Assembly: GCF_032714495.1 (NCBI RefSeq)
Contig: NZ_JAWDKB010000006.1
Coordinates: 1-64,000, forward strand
DNA length: 64,000 nt
DNA from: Methanorbis rubei
GTDB lineage: Archaea; Halobacteriota; Methanomicrobia; Methanomicrobiales; Methanocorpusculaceae
Direction: 5' to 3'
Within the stretch, counting starts at the first letter, position 1. The number at the start of each line of letters is the position of its first letter. Below, piece by piece: positions 48,602 to 58,928 of this stretch. Made by a program: the position numbers and the translations under genes. Under the pieces are notes generated by a model, which saw nothing but the letters and a program-made list of their open reading frames with translations, was not told where the DNA came from and ran no database searches.

Positions 48602-49746
48602 GCGATTATGTTTTAGAGTTTGATGATGTGTGGTACTCGTACCCTGCCCGACCCCCGTCGCTTTCGGGGATTTCGTTTTCGGTTGAACGCGGTAAGAAGG
48701 TGGCTGTTGTCGGCCCGAACGGGGCCGGCAAGACGACGCTTCTTCTGATGTGCAACGGGACGCTTGTGCCGGAAAAAGGGTCTGTGCGAATCGACGGAGC
48801 TGAGGTCGAGTATGACCGTGCGGCTCTCCGGCGTGTCAGGACAGCGGTCGGGTTGGTGTTTCAGAACTCGGATGCGCAGGTGTTTGCGCCGAGTGTGTAT
48901 GCGGATGTGGCGTTCGGGCCGGCGAATCTGCGGCTGCCTGAAGATGAGATCAAGACGCGGGTTTCTGATGCGCTGTTTGCGGTGGGTCTCGCCGGCTATG
49001 AGCGGCGTGCGCCGCATCATCTGTCAGGCGGGGAGAAAAAACGTGTGGCGATTGCAGGAATTTTGGCGATGAAGCCGGAGATTTTGGTGGCTGATGAGCC
49101 GACGGCGTCGCTGGATCCTGCTACTGCAGCTGAGATCATGGATCTTTTGGATGAGCTGCATGAGGATGGAACAACGATTCTGTTGTCCACACATGATGTG
49201 GAGCTTGCGTACCGCTGGGCTGATGAGGTGATTTTGCTGGGCGGTGGAGAGCTGCTGCATCAGGGAACGCCTGCTGCGGTGTTTACGGACCGCGAACTGA
49301 TGCGCTCTGCCCGACTGACGCCGCCGGTTCTGCTGGATTTGTATATGGAGCTTTCCCGCAGGAGTCTGGTGGGTGCTGATGTGCCACCGAAGGGAATTCC
49401 TGAGATGACGCAGCTGATTGAGGGAGTTCCGCCGAAAGAGCGAAAGTTCGGCACGGTGTTTGTTGCAGATACTGATGTTCTCACGAAAGAAGGGCTTGAT
49501 ACGCTGTGTGTTGAGCATTCTTCCTGCCGCACGGGAGCGATGGGGACGCGGGCAAAGCGTTTCTGTCATGATGCGGGTCATTCACCGGATTATACCTATG
49601 GTGTTGTGGATAAGTGCCTGCTTGCGGCGATGACCGGCGAAGATACGCTGATTCTGACCTGCGGAGGAATGCTGGACCGCGTGGAGCTGCGGGCACGGCT
49701 GTTTGCTGAGGAGAGCGGGATTTCTGTTCCGGTCGTGCGGGTGTAA
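48598..49746 (+). CDS. cbiO: CbiO ATPase with C-terminal extension
   Basis: About 382 residues. ATPase of the ECF metal importer: Walker A GPNGAGKTTLLL (about 40), signature LSGGEKKRVAIAGIL (about 140), Walker B ILVADEPTASLDP and the switch His in LLSTHDVEL. The usual CbiO length is about 275 residues; here about 100 further residues follow, with VFVADTDVLTKEGLD, CRTGAMGTRAKRF and LILTCGGMLDRVEL, a small alpha/beta-like domain not recognised. ATGA overlap with cbiMNQ. Confidence 0.9.
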   Translation: MSDYVLEFDDVWYSYPARPPSLSGISFSVERGKKVAVVGPNGAGKTTLLLMCNGTLVPEKGSVRIDGAEVEYDRAALRRVRTAVGLVFQNSDAQVFAPSVYADVAFGPANLRLPEDEIKTRVSDALFAVGLAGYERRAPHHLSGGEKKRVAIAGILAMKPEILVADEPTASLDPATAAEIMDLLDELHEDGTTILLSTHDVELAYRWADEVILLGGGELLHQGTPAAVFTDRELMRSARLTPPVLLDLYMELSRRSLVGADVPPKGIPEMTQLIEGVPPKERKFGTVFVADTDVLTKEGLDTLCVEHSSCRTGAMGTRAKRFCHDAGHSPDYTYGVVDKCLLAAMTGEDTLILTCGGMLDRVELRARLFAEESGISVPVVRV

Positions 49747-49781
49747 TTTTTTTATTTTTATGTGATAAAAGAGTGGTTTTG

Positions 49782-49987
49782 TTCATAAATTCGTTTATTG
49801 ACAACTAACGTTCATCGTAGCTCCGCCCACGGAAAAGCGGAAAACACGAAATTTCACAGAAAAACATCACGGAGCAGACGTGAACATCACGGAAATGCAT
49901 TGTTTTTGGATTCTGTGATGTTCACGCCTCTCAGTGATGTTTTTTCTGTGCGTCTTCTGTCTGCTCCGTGCTTTCCGTGGGGGGCAG
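49782..49987. repeat. complete palindromic repeat family A, copy 4
   Basis: Terminal TCATAAATTCGTTTATTGAC at 49782-49801, then arms starting AGCTCCGCCCACGGAAAA (49820) and containing ACATCACGGAGCAGACGTG; the right arm mirrors this to about 49987. Loop A/T-rich. Confidence 0.7.
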
Positions 49988-50277
49988 GGGGTTAATAAAC
50001 AACACCCCCAATATCCAAAAGCTCGAATATTTGGCGTTTGACATTTGTCACTTTGTCATCCTAAAAAAAACAGGTCAAGCCCCTCCGCAGCCACCAGCCG
50101 TGATCCTGACTGATGTGCTGCTCTCCGCACCCATGTTGTTTATATTTGGAACTCATCAGATAAATATCACTCATCGCGGTCGAAAATCAACAAAACAAAA
50201 AAAAATATTCTCCTCATCGGAAAAATCATCAATGACAAATGTCAAAGCGACAAAGATTGTCCTGTGGTTAAAAAAAA
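49988..50277. other. non-coding stretch between repeat and argF
   Basis: A/T-rich. TTTGACATTTGTCACTTTGTC near 50036 is partly mirrored by ATGACAAATGTCAAAGCGAC near 50232. A-runs at about 50060 and 50196-50206 and the run of A near 50270 may end the minus-strand argF transcript. No convincing gene. Confidence 0.3.
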
Positions 50278-51195
50278 TTAGATATTTTGTCCCATCAGCC
50301 GCACAAGAACTGCCTTCTGTGCGTGCAGACGGTTTTCCGCCTGATCCCACACACCGCTCTGCATCGAATCAAGCACCTCATCCGTAATCTCCTCACCGCG
50401 GTGGGCCGGAAGGCAATGGAGCACAATTGCATCAGGTGCAGCCCGCTTCAGGAGCGGCATATCAAGGCAGAACCCGTTGAAATCCTTCAGCTTCATATCC
50501 TTGATATCCTCCTCGCCCATCGAGATCCAGGTATCCGTATAAATCGCGTGCGCATCAGCAACCGCTTTGGTTGGATCATCATAGGTAACAATTTTACCAC
50601 CATTATCGCGTGCAAACTGCACAGCCTGTGGATCAGGCTCGTACCCTTTTGGCGTTGCCACGGCAATCTCCATACCGGTCTGAACCGACGCCATAATCAG
50701 CGAGTTGCAGACATTGTTTCCGTCACCAATCCATGCGATCTTCAGATCCTGAAGATCCCCGAACTTCTCCTTCAGCGTCAGTGAGTCCGCCATAATCTGG
50801 CAGGGATGCTCCTTGTCGGAAAGCGCATTGATAACAGGAACCGACGAATACTTCGCAAACTCCGTAATCGTCTCATGTTGAAACGTCCGCATGATTACCC
50901 CGTGCACATACCGCGACATCACCCGCGCGGTATCTGCAATCGTTTCACCGCGTCCAAGCTGCGTGTCCCGCGAGTTCAGGTACAGCGCGTATCCGCCGAG
51001 ATCATACATACCCACATCAAACGAAATTCGTGTTCTGGTTGATGCCTTCTCAAAGATCATCGCCAGCGTCTTTCCTGCAAGCAGCGGGTGAGGAACACCT
51101 GCATACCGCTGGCGCTTCAGCCTGGCTGCAAGCGTCAGAATATCATCATACTCTTCGCGGGAGAGGTCTGTGATCGATAAAAAATCCTTCTTCAT
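50278..51195 (-). CDS. argF: ornithine carbamoyltransferase
   Basis: 305 residues. It makes citrulline from ornithine and carbamoyl phosphate. Carbamoyl-phosphate motif [10 protein letters not shown] (about 50), MRTFQHETI (about 105), [11 protein letters not shown] (about 128, the HPxQ motif), DGNNVCNS (about 155), SMGEE (about 225) and [11 protein letters not shown] (about 265). Stop/start overlap of 4 bases with purD. Confidence 0.95.
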   Translation of the reverse strand: MKKDFLSITDLSREEYDDILTLAARLKRQRYAGVPHPLLAGKTLAMIFEKASTRTRISFDVGMYDLGGYALYLNSRDTQLGRGETIADTARVMSRYVHGVIMRTFQHETITEFAKYSSVPVINALSDKEHPCQIMADSLTLKEKFGDLQDLKIAWIGDGNNVCNSLIMASVQTGMEIAVATPKGYEPDPQAVQFARDNGGKIVTYDDPTKAVADAHAIYTDTWISMGEEDIKDMKLKDFNGFCLDMPLLKRAAPDAIVLHCLPAHRGEEITDEVLDSMQSGVWDQAENRLHAQKAVLVRLMGQNI

Positions 51196-52484
51196 CCACG
51201 CAGCTCCTTCATGTGTGCGATCCTCTTGGCAAACAGTGCTTCAGTTCCAACATCAGTCCGGTGACGGACGTTGCCGGAGACGTTTCTGCATGCAGTTTCT
51301 GCTGCTGCCTCAGCGTCAGCGAGTGTGCTCCCAACCCCAACGAACGCCATCGTTCGCGAGGTCTGGGTCTTAAGAACGCCGTTCTCTTCAACCACATTTG
51401 CGTAGTAGAGAATCGTGTTCTCATGTGCGCCGACTGTGATTTTATCGCCTGCGTGCGGGTTATCCGGGTAATCCTGCGGCACAATATACTTGCAGACCGT
51501 CGCTTTGTTTGCAAACGAGACATCCTTTGCCGAGAGCGTTCCTGCGATGATGTGCTCTGCAATGGTTACAAAGTCCGACTCAAGCAGGGTCAGCACGTTC
51601 ATCGCTTCAGGGTCGCCGAACCGAGCATTGTACTCGATCACCTTCGGGCCTGATGCTGTGTTCATGAACTGGCCGTAGAGCACTCCTTGGTACGGGCATC
51701 CCTCCTTGGCGAGCGCGTCAACGGTTGCCTGCATGATCGAAAACGCTGCGGCATAATCTGCATCGGTTACGAACGGGAACTTGTGGTCTGCGAGCGTGTA
51801 GGAACCCATGCCGCCGGTGTTGGGGCCTTTGTCGCCGTCGAACGCGCGTTTGTGATCCTGCACGAGCGGCATCGGAACGAGAGTTTTTCCGTCCACGAAT
51901 GCCATCAGGGTGAACTCTTCGCCAAGCAGCCGCTCTTCCAGAATGATCGTCTGATTTTTGAGGGTCATCGCATACTCGACCGCTCCTTCGCGGTCAACCT
52001 GTTCGCCCATGACTTTCACGCCTTTGCCGCCGGTAAGACCGGTCGGTTTTACGGCGAGGTCGCCGGGGTAAGCTCTGATGTACTCGGCGGCCTCTTCAGG
52101 AGTCTGGCAGAGTTCGTATGCCGGACATCCGTCGATTTTATGTTTCTGCATCAGACTGCGACAGAATCCTTTATCGGTTTCGATGCGTGCGGCATTTTTT
52201 GACGGGCCGACGCAGCCGATGCCGGCAGCTCTCAGCGCGTCAGAGACGCCTGAGGCGAGCGGGGCTTCCGGGCCCATTACAGCATATCTGATATTGTGCT
52301 GTTTTGCAAATGCTACGACTGCTTCGGCGTCGGTCTCCGCATGGATCAAAACCTCACGGCAGAGTTTTGCGATCCCTGGATTTTTCTTGGCCATTACGCA
52401 GTAGAGTTCAGTATTCGTATTTTTTGACAGTGCAGCAGCAATAGCGTGTTCCCGTCCGCCGCCACCCACAACAAGTATTCTCAT
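51192..52484 (-). CDS. purD: phosphoribosylamine-glycine ligase
   Basis: About 430 residues. Second step of purine synthesis. N-terminal [19 protein letters not shown]-grasp segment [39 protein letters not shown] (about 295). The start at 52484 is at the conserved N-terminus; 9 upstream codons in frame lack support. Co-transcribed with argF. Confidence 0.95.
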   Translation of the reverse strand: MRILVVGGGGREHAIAAALSKNTNTELYCVMAKKNPGIAKLCREVLIHAETDAEAVVAFAKQHNIRYAVMGPEAPLASGVSDALRAAGIGCVGPSKNAARIETDKGFCRSLMQKHKIDGCPAYELCQTPEEAAEYIRAYPGDLAVKPTGLTGGKGVKVMGEQVDREGAVEYAMTLKNQTIILEERLLGEEFTLMAFVDGKTLVPMPLVQDHKRAFDGDKGPNTGGMGSYTLADHKFPFVTDADYAAAFSIMQATVDALAKEGCPYQGVLYGQFMNTASGPKVIEYNARFGDPEAMNVLTLLESDFVTIAEHIIAGTLSAKDVSFANKATVCKYIVPQDYPDNPHAGDKITVGAHENTILYYANVVEENGVLKTQTSRTMAFVGVGSTLADAEAAAETACRNVSGNVRHRTDVGTEALFAKRIAHMKELRG

Positions 52485-52530
52485 CTTTATATCCATCCTC
52501 ATCTCTTCCAAAAATGTTTTCGGGTTTATT

Positions 52531-53043
52531 TCAGCGATTCAGCAGTTCGCTTGCTTTCACCAGCGGGTGCAGGGCGACGCCATCAGCTGCAAGCAGTGCG
52601 GCTGCCCCGCCGTCGCGGTCGACAACCGATACTACGGAGTCGATTACTGCTCCTGCTTTACGCAGTTCGTCAACTCCATATTTTGAGCTGCCGCCCGAAG
52701 TGGTTACATCCTCGATTAACAGGACGCGTTTTCCTGCGACGTCACCGATTACCATCTCGCTTTTGCCGTGATCTTTTGCTGCGGCACGAATAATTGCGCA
52801 TGATTTTCCACTTGCAAGAGAGACTGCGACTGCAAGCGGTACTCCGCCGACCGCAACGCCTGCGACTACTTCAAACTCGTAGCGTTCTGCGACCTCTTTT
52901 GCAATTTCGCCAAGCAGTGCTGGCTGCATGATTGCTGTTTTTACATCAACGTAGTATGTGCTTTTGGCCCCGGATGCCAGAGTAAAATCCCCGAATTCCA
53001 CGGCTTTGTATTGAATTAACAGATCTAATACCGGATTTGCCAT
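52531..53043 (-). CDS. pyrE: orotate phosphoribosyltransferase
   Basis: About 170 residues. It converts orotate and PRPP to OMP. The PRPP-binding motif [18 protein letters not shown] lies near residue 110, and [14 protein letters not shown] marks the N-terminal part. The start at 53043 (MANPVLDLL) is preferred over 53067. It lies upstream of purD with a 46-base gap and may share its transcript. Confidence 0.93.
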   Translation of the reverse strand: MANPVLDLLIQYKAVEFGDFTLASGAKSTYYVDVKTAIMQPALLGEIAKEVAERYEFEVVAGVAVGGVPLAVAVSLASGKSCAIIRAAAKDHGKSEMVIGDVAGKRVLLIEDVTTSGGSSKYGVDELRKAGAVIDSVVSVVDRDGGAAALLAADGVALHPLVKASELLNR

Positions 53044-53200
53044 GATGTCAGTAAATCTCCTGATCAAATATCTTGTATTGTTGGTTGTGCTATAACTTCA
53101 GTGTTTTGCACGGTGTGAGTTTTATCATTTGGTCTGAAAAGCCATTAACTTTGTTCGTGGAATTTTGGGTTTGGTCGGGCTTGGGGTAAAGCCATGTCAG

Positions 53201-53560
53201 GGAACTTACGCGGTGTGATTCTGTCAAGTGACATAAGCCCTAGAAAAGTTATTTTTCAATGTGATGCCGCTTTGAGATTTTTTAAACACGAACCACGCGA
53301 AAAATCACGAAATAGCTAACTCACAAAATAGTACGAAAAACACAAAATAGGATTTTCGATGCAGTAATTATTGTTAATTGATTTTTGGCACAACAATGCC
53401 CAACCATCGTCTTTATTTTCAATTCTTACGAATTATTCAGTTATTGAATCTGAATCCAAGAGTCAATTTCGTGTTTTTGGAAATATTTCGTGAGTTAGCT
53501 ATTTCGTGATTTTTCGTGTGGTTCGTGTTTCGAAATATTCGCCGCCGCGTAATTCCTATC
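53201..53560. repeat. palindromic repeat family B, copy 2
   Basis: Ends ACTTACGCGGTGTGATTCTG (left) and CCGCCGCGTAATTCCTATC (right) are inverted. Inside, 53284-53330 is mirrored by 53486-53530 almost perfectly (AAACACGAACCAC to TAGCTAACTCAC). The gap between carS and pyrE holds no gene. Confidence 0.65.
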
Positions 53561-53567
53561 AAAAAAA

Positions 53568-54125
53568 TTACCAGGGAACCTGTTTGATTCCAATCAGGTA
53601 TCCAATAATGTTTGCCCCGCGGTGCAGCAGAGGCGTCCAGATAAGAATTGCAATAAAGACCCAGATCGTGATGTACTCCATCACCCAGGGCCATGCGCAG
53701 ATTGCCAGAAGCACGAGCGATCCTGCAACAAGATCATACATATCTGCGATCGGCCACTTTTCCCCGCGCCCCTTCCCTGATCTGCGCTTGAAGTAACTCT
53801 TCACCATATCTCCCAGAAGCGCTCCGGTTGCAAGGGCTGTAATCGTCACAATCGTGTGCTGCGGCAGCCAGTCCCAGTGAAATGTTGTTGCGAGAAAAAT
53901 CTGCAAAAGACCAAACAGCACACCAACACAAATACCGCCGATAAGCCCGCGCCACGTCTTTCCGTCGCCCAGATATCTGCGCCCGTCCTTTGCGTTTTTC
54001 CCAAAGTCAACCGGTGTGCCGCCGCCAAACGGCACTGCCCCGGCATTTGCCACATACGCAGGCACCATAATCCAGAACGCAGAGACAAACGTCGCCAAAA
54101 TTGCAAGAACCGTCTCCACAATCAT
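53568..54125 (-). CDS. carS: CDP-archaeol synthase
   Basis: 185 residues, about five transmembrane helices. It transfers CMP from CTP to unsaturated archaetidic acid in archaeal lipid synthesis. Family features: NAGAVPFGGGTPVDFGK near residue 26, GDGKTWRGLIGG (about 53) with the conserved Lys/Arg, and LLGDMVKSYFKRRSGKGRGEKWP (about 103), the cytoplasmic catalytic loop. Divergent from the Tes-like radical SAM gene. Confidence 0.92.
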   Translation of the reverse strand: MIVETVLAILATFVSAFWIMVPAYVANAGAVPFGGGTPVDFGKNAKDGRRYLGDGKTWRGLIGGICVGVLFGLLQIFLATTFHWDWLPQHTIVTITALATGALLGDMVKSYFKRRSGKGRGEKWPIADMYDLVAGSLVLLAICAWPWVMEYITIWVFIAILIWTPLLHRGANIIGYLIGIKQVPW

Positions 54126-54225
54126 CCGTTAACACTATCCATAGTTTATTTAATAGAAAGCAGAAAGATATAATAACTTACATTCTGGCGGACGAACCGT
54201 CAGACCCAAGGAGATACGCGGGTCT

Positions 54226-55710
54226 ATGAAAATCATCAAAGAAACAAAAAGCATATGTCCTGTTTGCGGCAAGCTGCTGCCTGCGACCGTTACGGAAGAG
54301 GAAGGGGCCATCTGGATCCACCGGACCTGTCCGGAGCACGGGGAAACACGCTCTCTCTACTGGTCAGACGCGGCGATGTACTACCGGTTCGATCAGTATG
54401 ACCGTTCCGGACGCGGCGTCAACAATCCGAACTGCGATACCCCGGGCGAGTGCACCCAGCGGTGCGGACTCTGCGCTCACCACAAATCAGGAACCCTTCT
54501 TGCAAACGTCGACGTCACCAACCGGTGCAATCTGAAATGCGAGTTCTGCTTTGCAAACGCACGCGCCTGCGGATATATATATGAGCCGACGTTCGAGCAG
54601 ATTATTTCCATGTTTAAGCTCCTCAGAAGTCAGGAGCCGGTTCCCTGTCCGGCGGTTCAGCTTGCAGGCGGCGAGCCGACCATGCGCGATGACCTGGCTG
54701 ATATCATCAGAAAAGCCAAGGAACTCGGGTTTGCGCAGATTCAGATGGCATCCAATGGTGTCAAGCTTGCCCAGAACCCGAAGCTTGCCGAAGAGCTTCG
54801 CGACGCAGGACTGTCCACGGTATATCTCCACTTCGACGGCGTCACCAAGGAGACCAATCCGCTTCTGGAGAAGACCAGTCTTCCGGCAATTGAAAACTGC
54901 CGCAAAGCAGATCTCGGCATTGTGCTTGTTCCAACCGTTATCAACGGCAAGAACGATCATGAGGTCGGCGAGATCATCAAGTTCGCTTCCAAAAATATCG
55001 ATGTTATTCGCGGCATTAACTTCCAGCCGGTTGCATTCACCGGAGCTGCGAAGAACGATGATGTTGAGCGCGAGCGCGTTACCGTTCCTGACCTGGCAAA
55101 ACGCATTGAGAGCCAGACCAAAGGAGCAATCAAGCAGGCAGACTTCTATCCGGTTCCGTCCATGATGGCGGTCTGTGATCTGATCGAGTCCTATACGAAC
55201 CAGCCGCAGATCATGTTCTGCGCCCACCCGCACTGCGGTGCGGCAACCTACGGGTTTGTGAATGAGAACGACGAGCTTGTTCCGATCAACCGGTTCATCG
55301 ATGTGGATCGGTTCCTCACCGAGGTCGGCTCGATGGCTGAGAAGTTCAAGACCACCGGAAAAACCGGCAAGTATCTTGCGATGGCTTCTGGCCTCAACAA
55401 TATGCGCAAAATGGTGGAGAAGGAAGAGGTTGACGGCGTTAAAATCGATATGAACAAGATGATTTATGATGCTTTAATCAAGCACGATTACGACTCGATC
55501 GGTGAGTTCCACAAGAATGCGCTCTTCATTGGAACTATGCACTTTATGGACTGCTTCAACTACGACACCGACCGTGTGGAGCGGTGCTGCATCCACTATG
55601 CAACGCCTGAAGGCAGACTGATTCCGTTCTGTACCTACAACAGCGGTCCGGTCTACCGCGAGCAGGTCTGGAAGAAGTACTCCCAACCGATGCCGGAAAA
55701 GAAGGCATAA
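54226..55710 (+). CDS. radical SAM enzyme of the Tes/MJ0619 family
   Basis: 494 residues. N-terminal zinc-type motif CPVCGKLLPA with CPEHGE, a second Cys cluster CTQRCGLCAHH, the radical SAM motif CNLKCEFC (about 103), AGGEPTMRDD (about 146) and C-terminal Cys residues (CAHPHCGAATYG, CCIHYATPEGRLIPFC) that can bind extra clusters. The family contains tetraether lipid synthase, which joins archaeol chains into GDGT, and methanopterin C-methylase. The divergent carS neighbour favours lipids, but the sequence alone does not decide. GGAG occurs upstream of the ATG. Confidence 0.8.
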   Translation: MKIIKETKSICPVCGKLLPATVTEEEGAIWIHRTCPEHGETRSLYWSDAAMYYRFDQYDRSGRGVNNPNCDTPGECTQRCGLCAHHKSGTLLANVDVTNRCNLKCEFCFANARACGYIYEPTFEQIISMFKLLRSQEPVPCPAVQLAGGEPTMRDDLADIIRKAKELGFAQIQMASNGVKLAQNPKLAEELRDAGLSTVYLHFDGVTKETNPLLEKTSLPAIENCRKADLGIVLVPTVINGKNDHEVGEIIKFASKNIDVIRGINFQPVAFTGAAKNDDVERERVTVPDLAKRIESQTKGAIKQADFYPVPSMMAVCDLIESYTNQPQIMFCAHPHCGAATYGFVNENDELVPINRFIDVDRFLTEVGSMAEKFKTTGKTGKYLAMASGLNNMRKMVEKEEVDGVKIDMNKMIYDALIKHDYDSIGEFHKNALFIGTMHFMDCFNYDTDRVERCCIHYATPEGRLIPFCTYNSGPVYREQVWKKYSQPMPEKKA

Positions 55711-55765
55711 TCTGATAACTACAGCCATCTGGCTGTTCCTTTTTTTTATTCGTTTGGGATTGATC

Positions 55766-55989
55766 AGCTCCGCCCACGGAAAAACGGAACACACGGAGCT
55801 TCACCGAAAAACATCACGGAGCAGACGTGAACAGCACGGAAGTATCGTTTATTATTTTACATCTGAGTTCCGTGTTGTTCACGTCTGCTCCGTGATGTTT
55901 TTTTCTGTGTGTTTTCCGTGTGCTCCGATTTTCCGTGGGCGGAGCAACGAACAATATCGAACAGCATATGTCAATAATCGAATTTATGA
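55766..55989. repeat. complete palindromic repeat family A, copy 5
   Basis: Arms of about 80 bases: AGCTCCGCCCACGGAAAAA at 55766 mirrored by TTTTCCGTGGGCGGAGC ending 55945, loop 55840-55868. The right terminal word TCAATAATCGAATTTATGA (55971-55989) is the inverted form of the left terminal word seen at copies 3, 4 and 7, so this copy shows the right end of the element. Confidence 0.7.
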
Positions 55990-56067
55990 TCAACACCCAG
56001 GCATTACGAACAAAACTGCCCCGCTGTCAAGCTTTATCCCGTTCCTTGTGCAAAATAATACCCATAT

Positions 56068-58215
56068 ATGATCCTCTCCTCAGGACCTGGTTCAACTCGT
56101 CTCTGCCGAAAAGTTGCTGACTCTCTATCACTTTCTGAAGAGTCCGTAACAGCAGTTGCATCACTTTTTGGCGGCGGTGCGACCGTTCCTTTCATCGCCA
56201 GATATCGAAAAGAGGCAACCGGTTCTCTTGACGAAGTCGCCATCGCTTCAGTGCGCGACGCATTAATTCGCATCAAACAGGTGGATGACCGCCGCGGCAC
56301 CATCCTCAGTTCGCTGCGTGAACGAAAAATACTGACCGCAGACCTGCAAAATAAACTGCTCTCAGCTGATACCGTCGCAGAAATTGAAGATATCTACCTC
56401 CCGTTCCGACCCAAACGCCAGACCCGTGCAAGTGTTGCACGAGACCGCGGGCTTGAACCGCTCGCAGCAGTCCTCAGAATGCAGGACCCGCGACTTTCTC
56501 CGTCTGTTGCTGCCGCAACATTTCTCTCTGATGCCGTGCCGACCGCAGCAAATGCCCTTGCCGGCGCACGCGATATCCTTGCCGAAGAGATCTCTGAAAG
56601 TGCGGACGTCCGCGGCATGATTCGCGGAATCTTTGCAGGCTCCGCACACCTTTCGTCCGATGTCATCAAAGGAAAAGCCGAAGACGCCTCAGTCTATGCC
56701 GGATACTTTGCCTGGGACGAACTCGTCACCAGAGCCGCATCACACCGCATCCTTGCGGTCATGCGCGGAGAACGCGAAGGCGTTCTCCGCCTGCATCTTG
56801 CGCCGCCCGAAGATGCCGTCCTCAAATCCCTGCACACCCAGGTGGTGACTGGTCGCGGCGAAGCATCAGCCGAGGTCGCGTCGGCAGCAACCGATGCCTA
56901 CCGAAGGTTAATCCTCCCCTCGCTCGAACGCGAGTTCTTCAACACCGTCAAAGAGCGTGCAGACACCGAAGCAATCGCTGTGTTTGCCGATAACCTCCGC
57001 CATCTCCTCCTCGCAGCACCTGCCGGAGAAAAACGGGTGCTTGCCATTGATCCCGGATACCGGACCGGCTGTAAACTCGTCTGCCTTGACGCAACCGGAA
57101 ACGTGGTTGAGACCGGCGTCATCTATCCGCAGACCAACCCTTCAGCCGCCAGAGCCACGCTGATGCAGCTCTCAAAAACCCACGCGGTTGACATCATTGC
57201 TGTCGGCAACGGAACCGCGGGCCGAGAAACGGAAAAATTCGTCCGCGGCATCACGTTCGGCAGGCCGCTGCCTGTGCTTCTCACGAGCGAGTGCGGCGCA
57301 TCTGTTTACTCGGCGTCAGCTGAGGCGAGACGTGAGTTCCCTGACCTTGACATCACGCTTCGCGGCGCTGTCTCTATCGGACGCCGCGTGCAGGACCCTC
57401 TCGCCGAACTCGTCAAGATCGATCCGAAATCCCTGGGCGTCGGTCAGTACCAGCATGATGTTGATCAGAACCGGCTTGCCGCAAAACTTGCCGACATCGT
57501 GGAACAGGTCGTGAACTCGGTCGGCGTAAACCTCAACACCGCAAGCGCTTCCCTGCTCTCTTATGTCTCAGGCATCGGTCCTTCGCTTGCGGAAAAAATT
57601 GTTGTCTACCGAACAACAAACGGCCCGTTCAAAAACCGGAATGAACTTCTGAATGTTCCTGGGATCGGGCCAAAAACATTTGAACAGGCGGCAGGATTCC
57701 TCAGGATCATTGGCGGCGACAACCCGCTTGATATGACTGGCGTTCACCCGGAGCGGTATCCTCTTGTGGAACGGATGGCAAAAGACCTCGGCGTGTCTGC
57801 AGGCAGACTCGCAGGCGCTCCCGAACTTCTCAAACGCATCGAGCCGGAAAAATATGTGAGCGAAAACTGCGGGCTTGTTACCATCACTGATATCATCGAT
57901 GAGCTGGGAAACCCGGGCCGCGACATCCGCATCACCGGCGAGGAAGAGTTCTCGTTCGACCAGTCGGTTCATGAACTCACCGACCTTACTGAAGGCATGG
58001 TGCTGCCCGGCGTTGTGACCAACGTGACCGCGTTCGGCGCATTTGTGGACGTGGGCGTTCATCAGGACGGGCTTGTGCATATCAGCGAGCTTGCCGTCAG
58101 ATTTGTTGCGCATCCGTCCGAGGTTGTTTCAGTCGGCAAACAGGTTCGCGTGATGATCCTCTCGGTTGATCATGCCCGTAGCCGCGTCAGTATGAGCATC
58201 AAGCGGGTGCTATAA
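56068..58215 (+). CDS. tex: Tex family S1 RNA-binding protein
   Basis: 715 residues. Order of domains: N-terminal helical region with ATVPFIARYRKEATGSLDE, YqgF-like RNase H fold (AIDPGYRTGCKLVCLD, about 328), helix-hairpin-helix region (LLSYVSGIGPSLAEKIV and LNVPGIGPKTFEQAAGFLRI, about 505-550) and C-terminal S1 domain (VTNVTAFGAFVDVGVHQDGLVHISEL). Tex is common in bacteria and binds nucleic acid in transcription or RNA metabolism; in archaea it is patchy and suggests lateral transfer. GTG start of the next gene follows its stop immediately. Confidence 0.9.
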   Translation: MILSSGPGSTRLCRKVADSLSLSEESVTAVASLFGGGATVPFIARYRKEATGSLDEVAIASVRDALIRIKQVDDRRGTILSSLRERKILTADLQNKLLSADTVAEIEDIYLPFRPKRQTRASVARDRGLEPLAAVLRMQDPRLSPSVAAATFLSDAVPTAANALAGARDILAEEISESADVRGMIRGIFAGSAHLSSDVIKGKAEDASVYAGYFAWDELVTRAASHRILAVMRGEREGVLRLHLAPPEDAVLKSLHTQVVTGRGEASAEVASAATDAYRRLILPSLEREFFNTVKERADTEAIAVFADNLRHLLLAAPAGEKRVLAIDPGYRTGCKLVCLDATGNVVETGVIYPQTNPSAARATLMQLSKTHAVDIIAVGNGTAGRETEKFVRGITFGRPLPVLLTSECGASVYSASAEARREFPDLDITLRGAVSIGRRVQDPLAELVKIDPKSLGVGQYQHDVDQNRLAAKLADIVEQVVNSVGVNLNTASASLLSYVSGIGPSLAEKIVVYRTTNGPFKNRNELLNVPGIGPKTFEQAAGFLRIIGGDNPLDMTGVHPERYPLVERMAKDLGVSAGRLAGAPELLKRIEPEKYVSENCGLVTITDIIDELGNPGRDIRITGEEEFSFDQSVHELTDLTEGMVLPGVVTNVTAFGAFVDVGVHQDGLVHISELAVRFVAHPSEVVSVGKQVRVMILSVDHARSRVSMSIKRVL

Positions 58216-58848
58216 GTGGGGTTCTGGAACCGCTCAGGAGCGGCGGTTGTGACCAGAAGCGTTGACTGGGAAGCATTGTGCGTCCTCTCACGCAAAGGCG
58301 AGCTGCTTGCTGCGCTGAAGATTGCAGGAGCTTCGTTCACGCCTGATGACTTGGAAGAGATGCTTGCCAGATATGCGAAGAAACTTGCCTATGTTCCGAA
58401 AGATTATGCAGACGCACTGCTTGACTCTGCCCGCGTCCAGATTGTTGACGGTTATCACCGCATGATGACCGCCGAACTTGCAGACGTTCATGCAAACATG
58501 CGTCTGTTTGGGTCATGGAAGGAGTTTGCCCGTGATGCCTCGGTCCGGACCACAGGAAAGCGGCTTGCCGTTCTCAAGTATCTCATCGCTGCCTACACGA
58601 TGTATATCGCAGACTCTCCCGCTCATCCGGTAGGAACCCCGTTTCCGGGCGGCTACGCGGTTGAGCTGCACGAAGGCGTTTACTACTGCCCGGTCCGTGC
58701 GGTGCAGGGCGAGGTTGACGCAACGCTTTGCAGATTCTGTCCTGCGGTGCAGAGTCGTGAACGCGACCTCGTGCTGACCAAGGAACAGCGGGAGTTTGTC
58801 GAGCGCGGGGAAAAGCTGGACAACTACTTTTTCAATTATCATGGATAA
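58216..58848 (+). CDS. UPF0305 (DUF2115) family protein
   Basis: 210 residues. The family is typical of methanogens and of unknown function. The C-terminal [20 protein letters not shown] with a further CPA pattern is diagnostic and likely binds a metal. GTG start directly abuts the tex stop (TAAGTG), so the two are translated from one message. Mainly helical N-terminal half. Confidence 0.78.
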   Translation: MGFWNRSGAAVVTRSVDWEALCVLSRKGELLAALKIAGASFTPDDLEEMLARYAKKLAYVPKDYADALLDSARVQIVDGYHRMMTAELADVHANMRLFGSWKEFARDASVRTTGKRLAVLKYLIAAYTMYIADSPAHPVGTPFPGGYAVELHEGVYYCPVRAVQGEVDATLCRFCPAVQSRERDLVLTKEQREFVERGEKLDNYFFNYHG

Positions 58849-58928
58849 TTCCGGCAGTTGTGTGGGGATCGTTTTGCGTTGTATTCAGCAATATCTATTT
58901 TAACTCACGGGCACCACTTAGTAATGCA

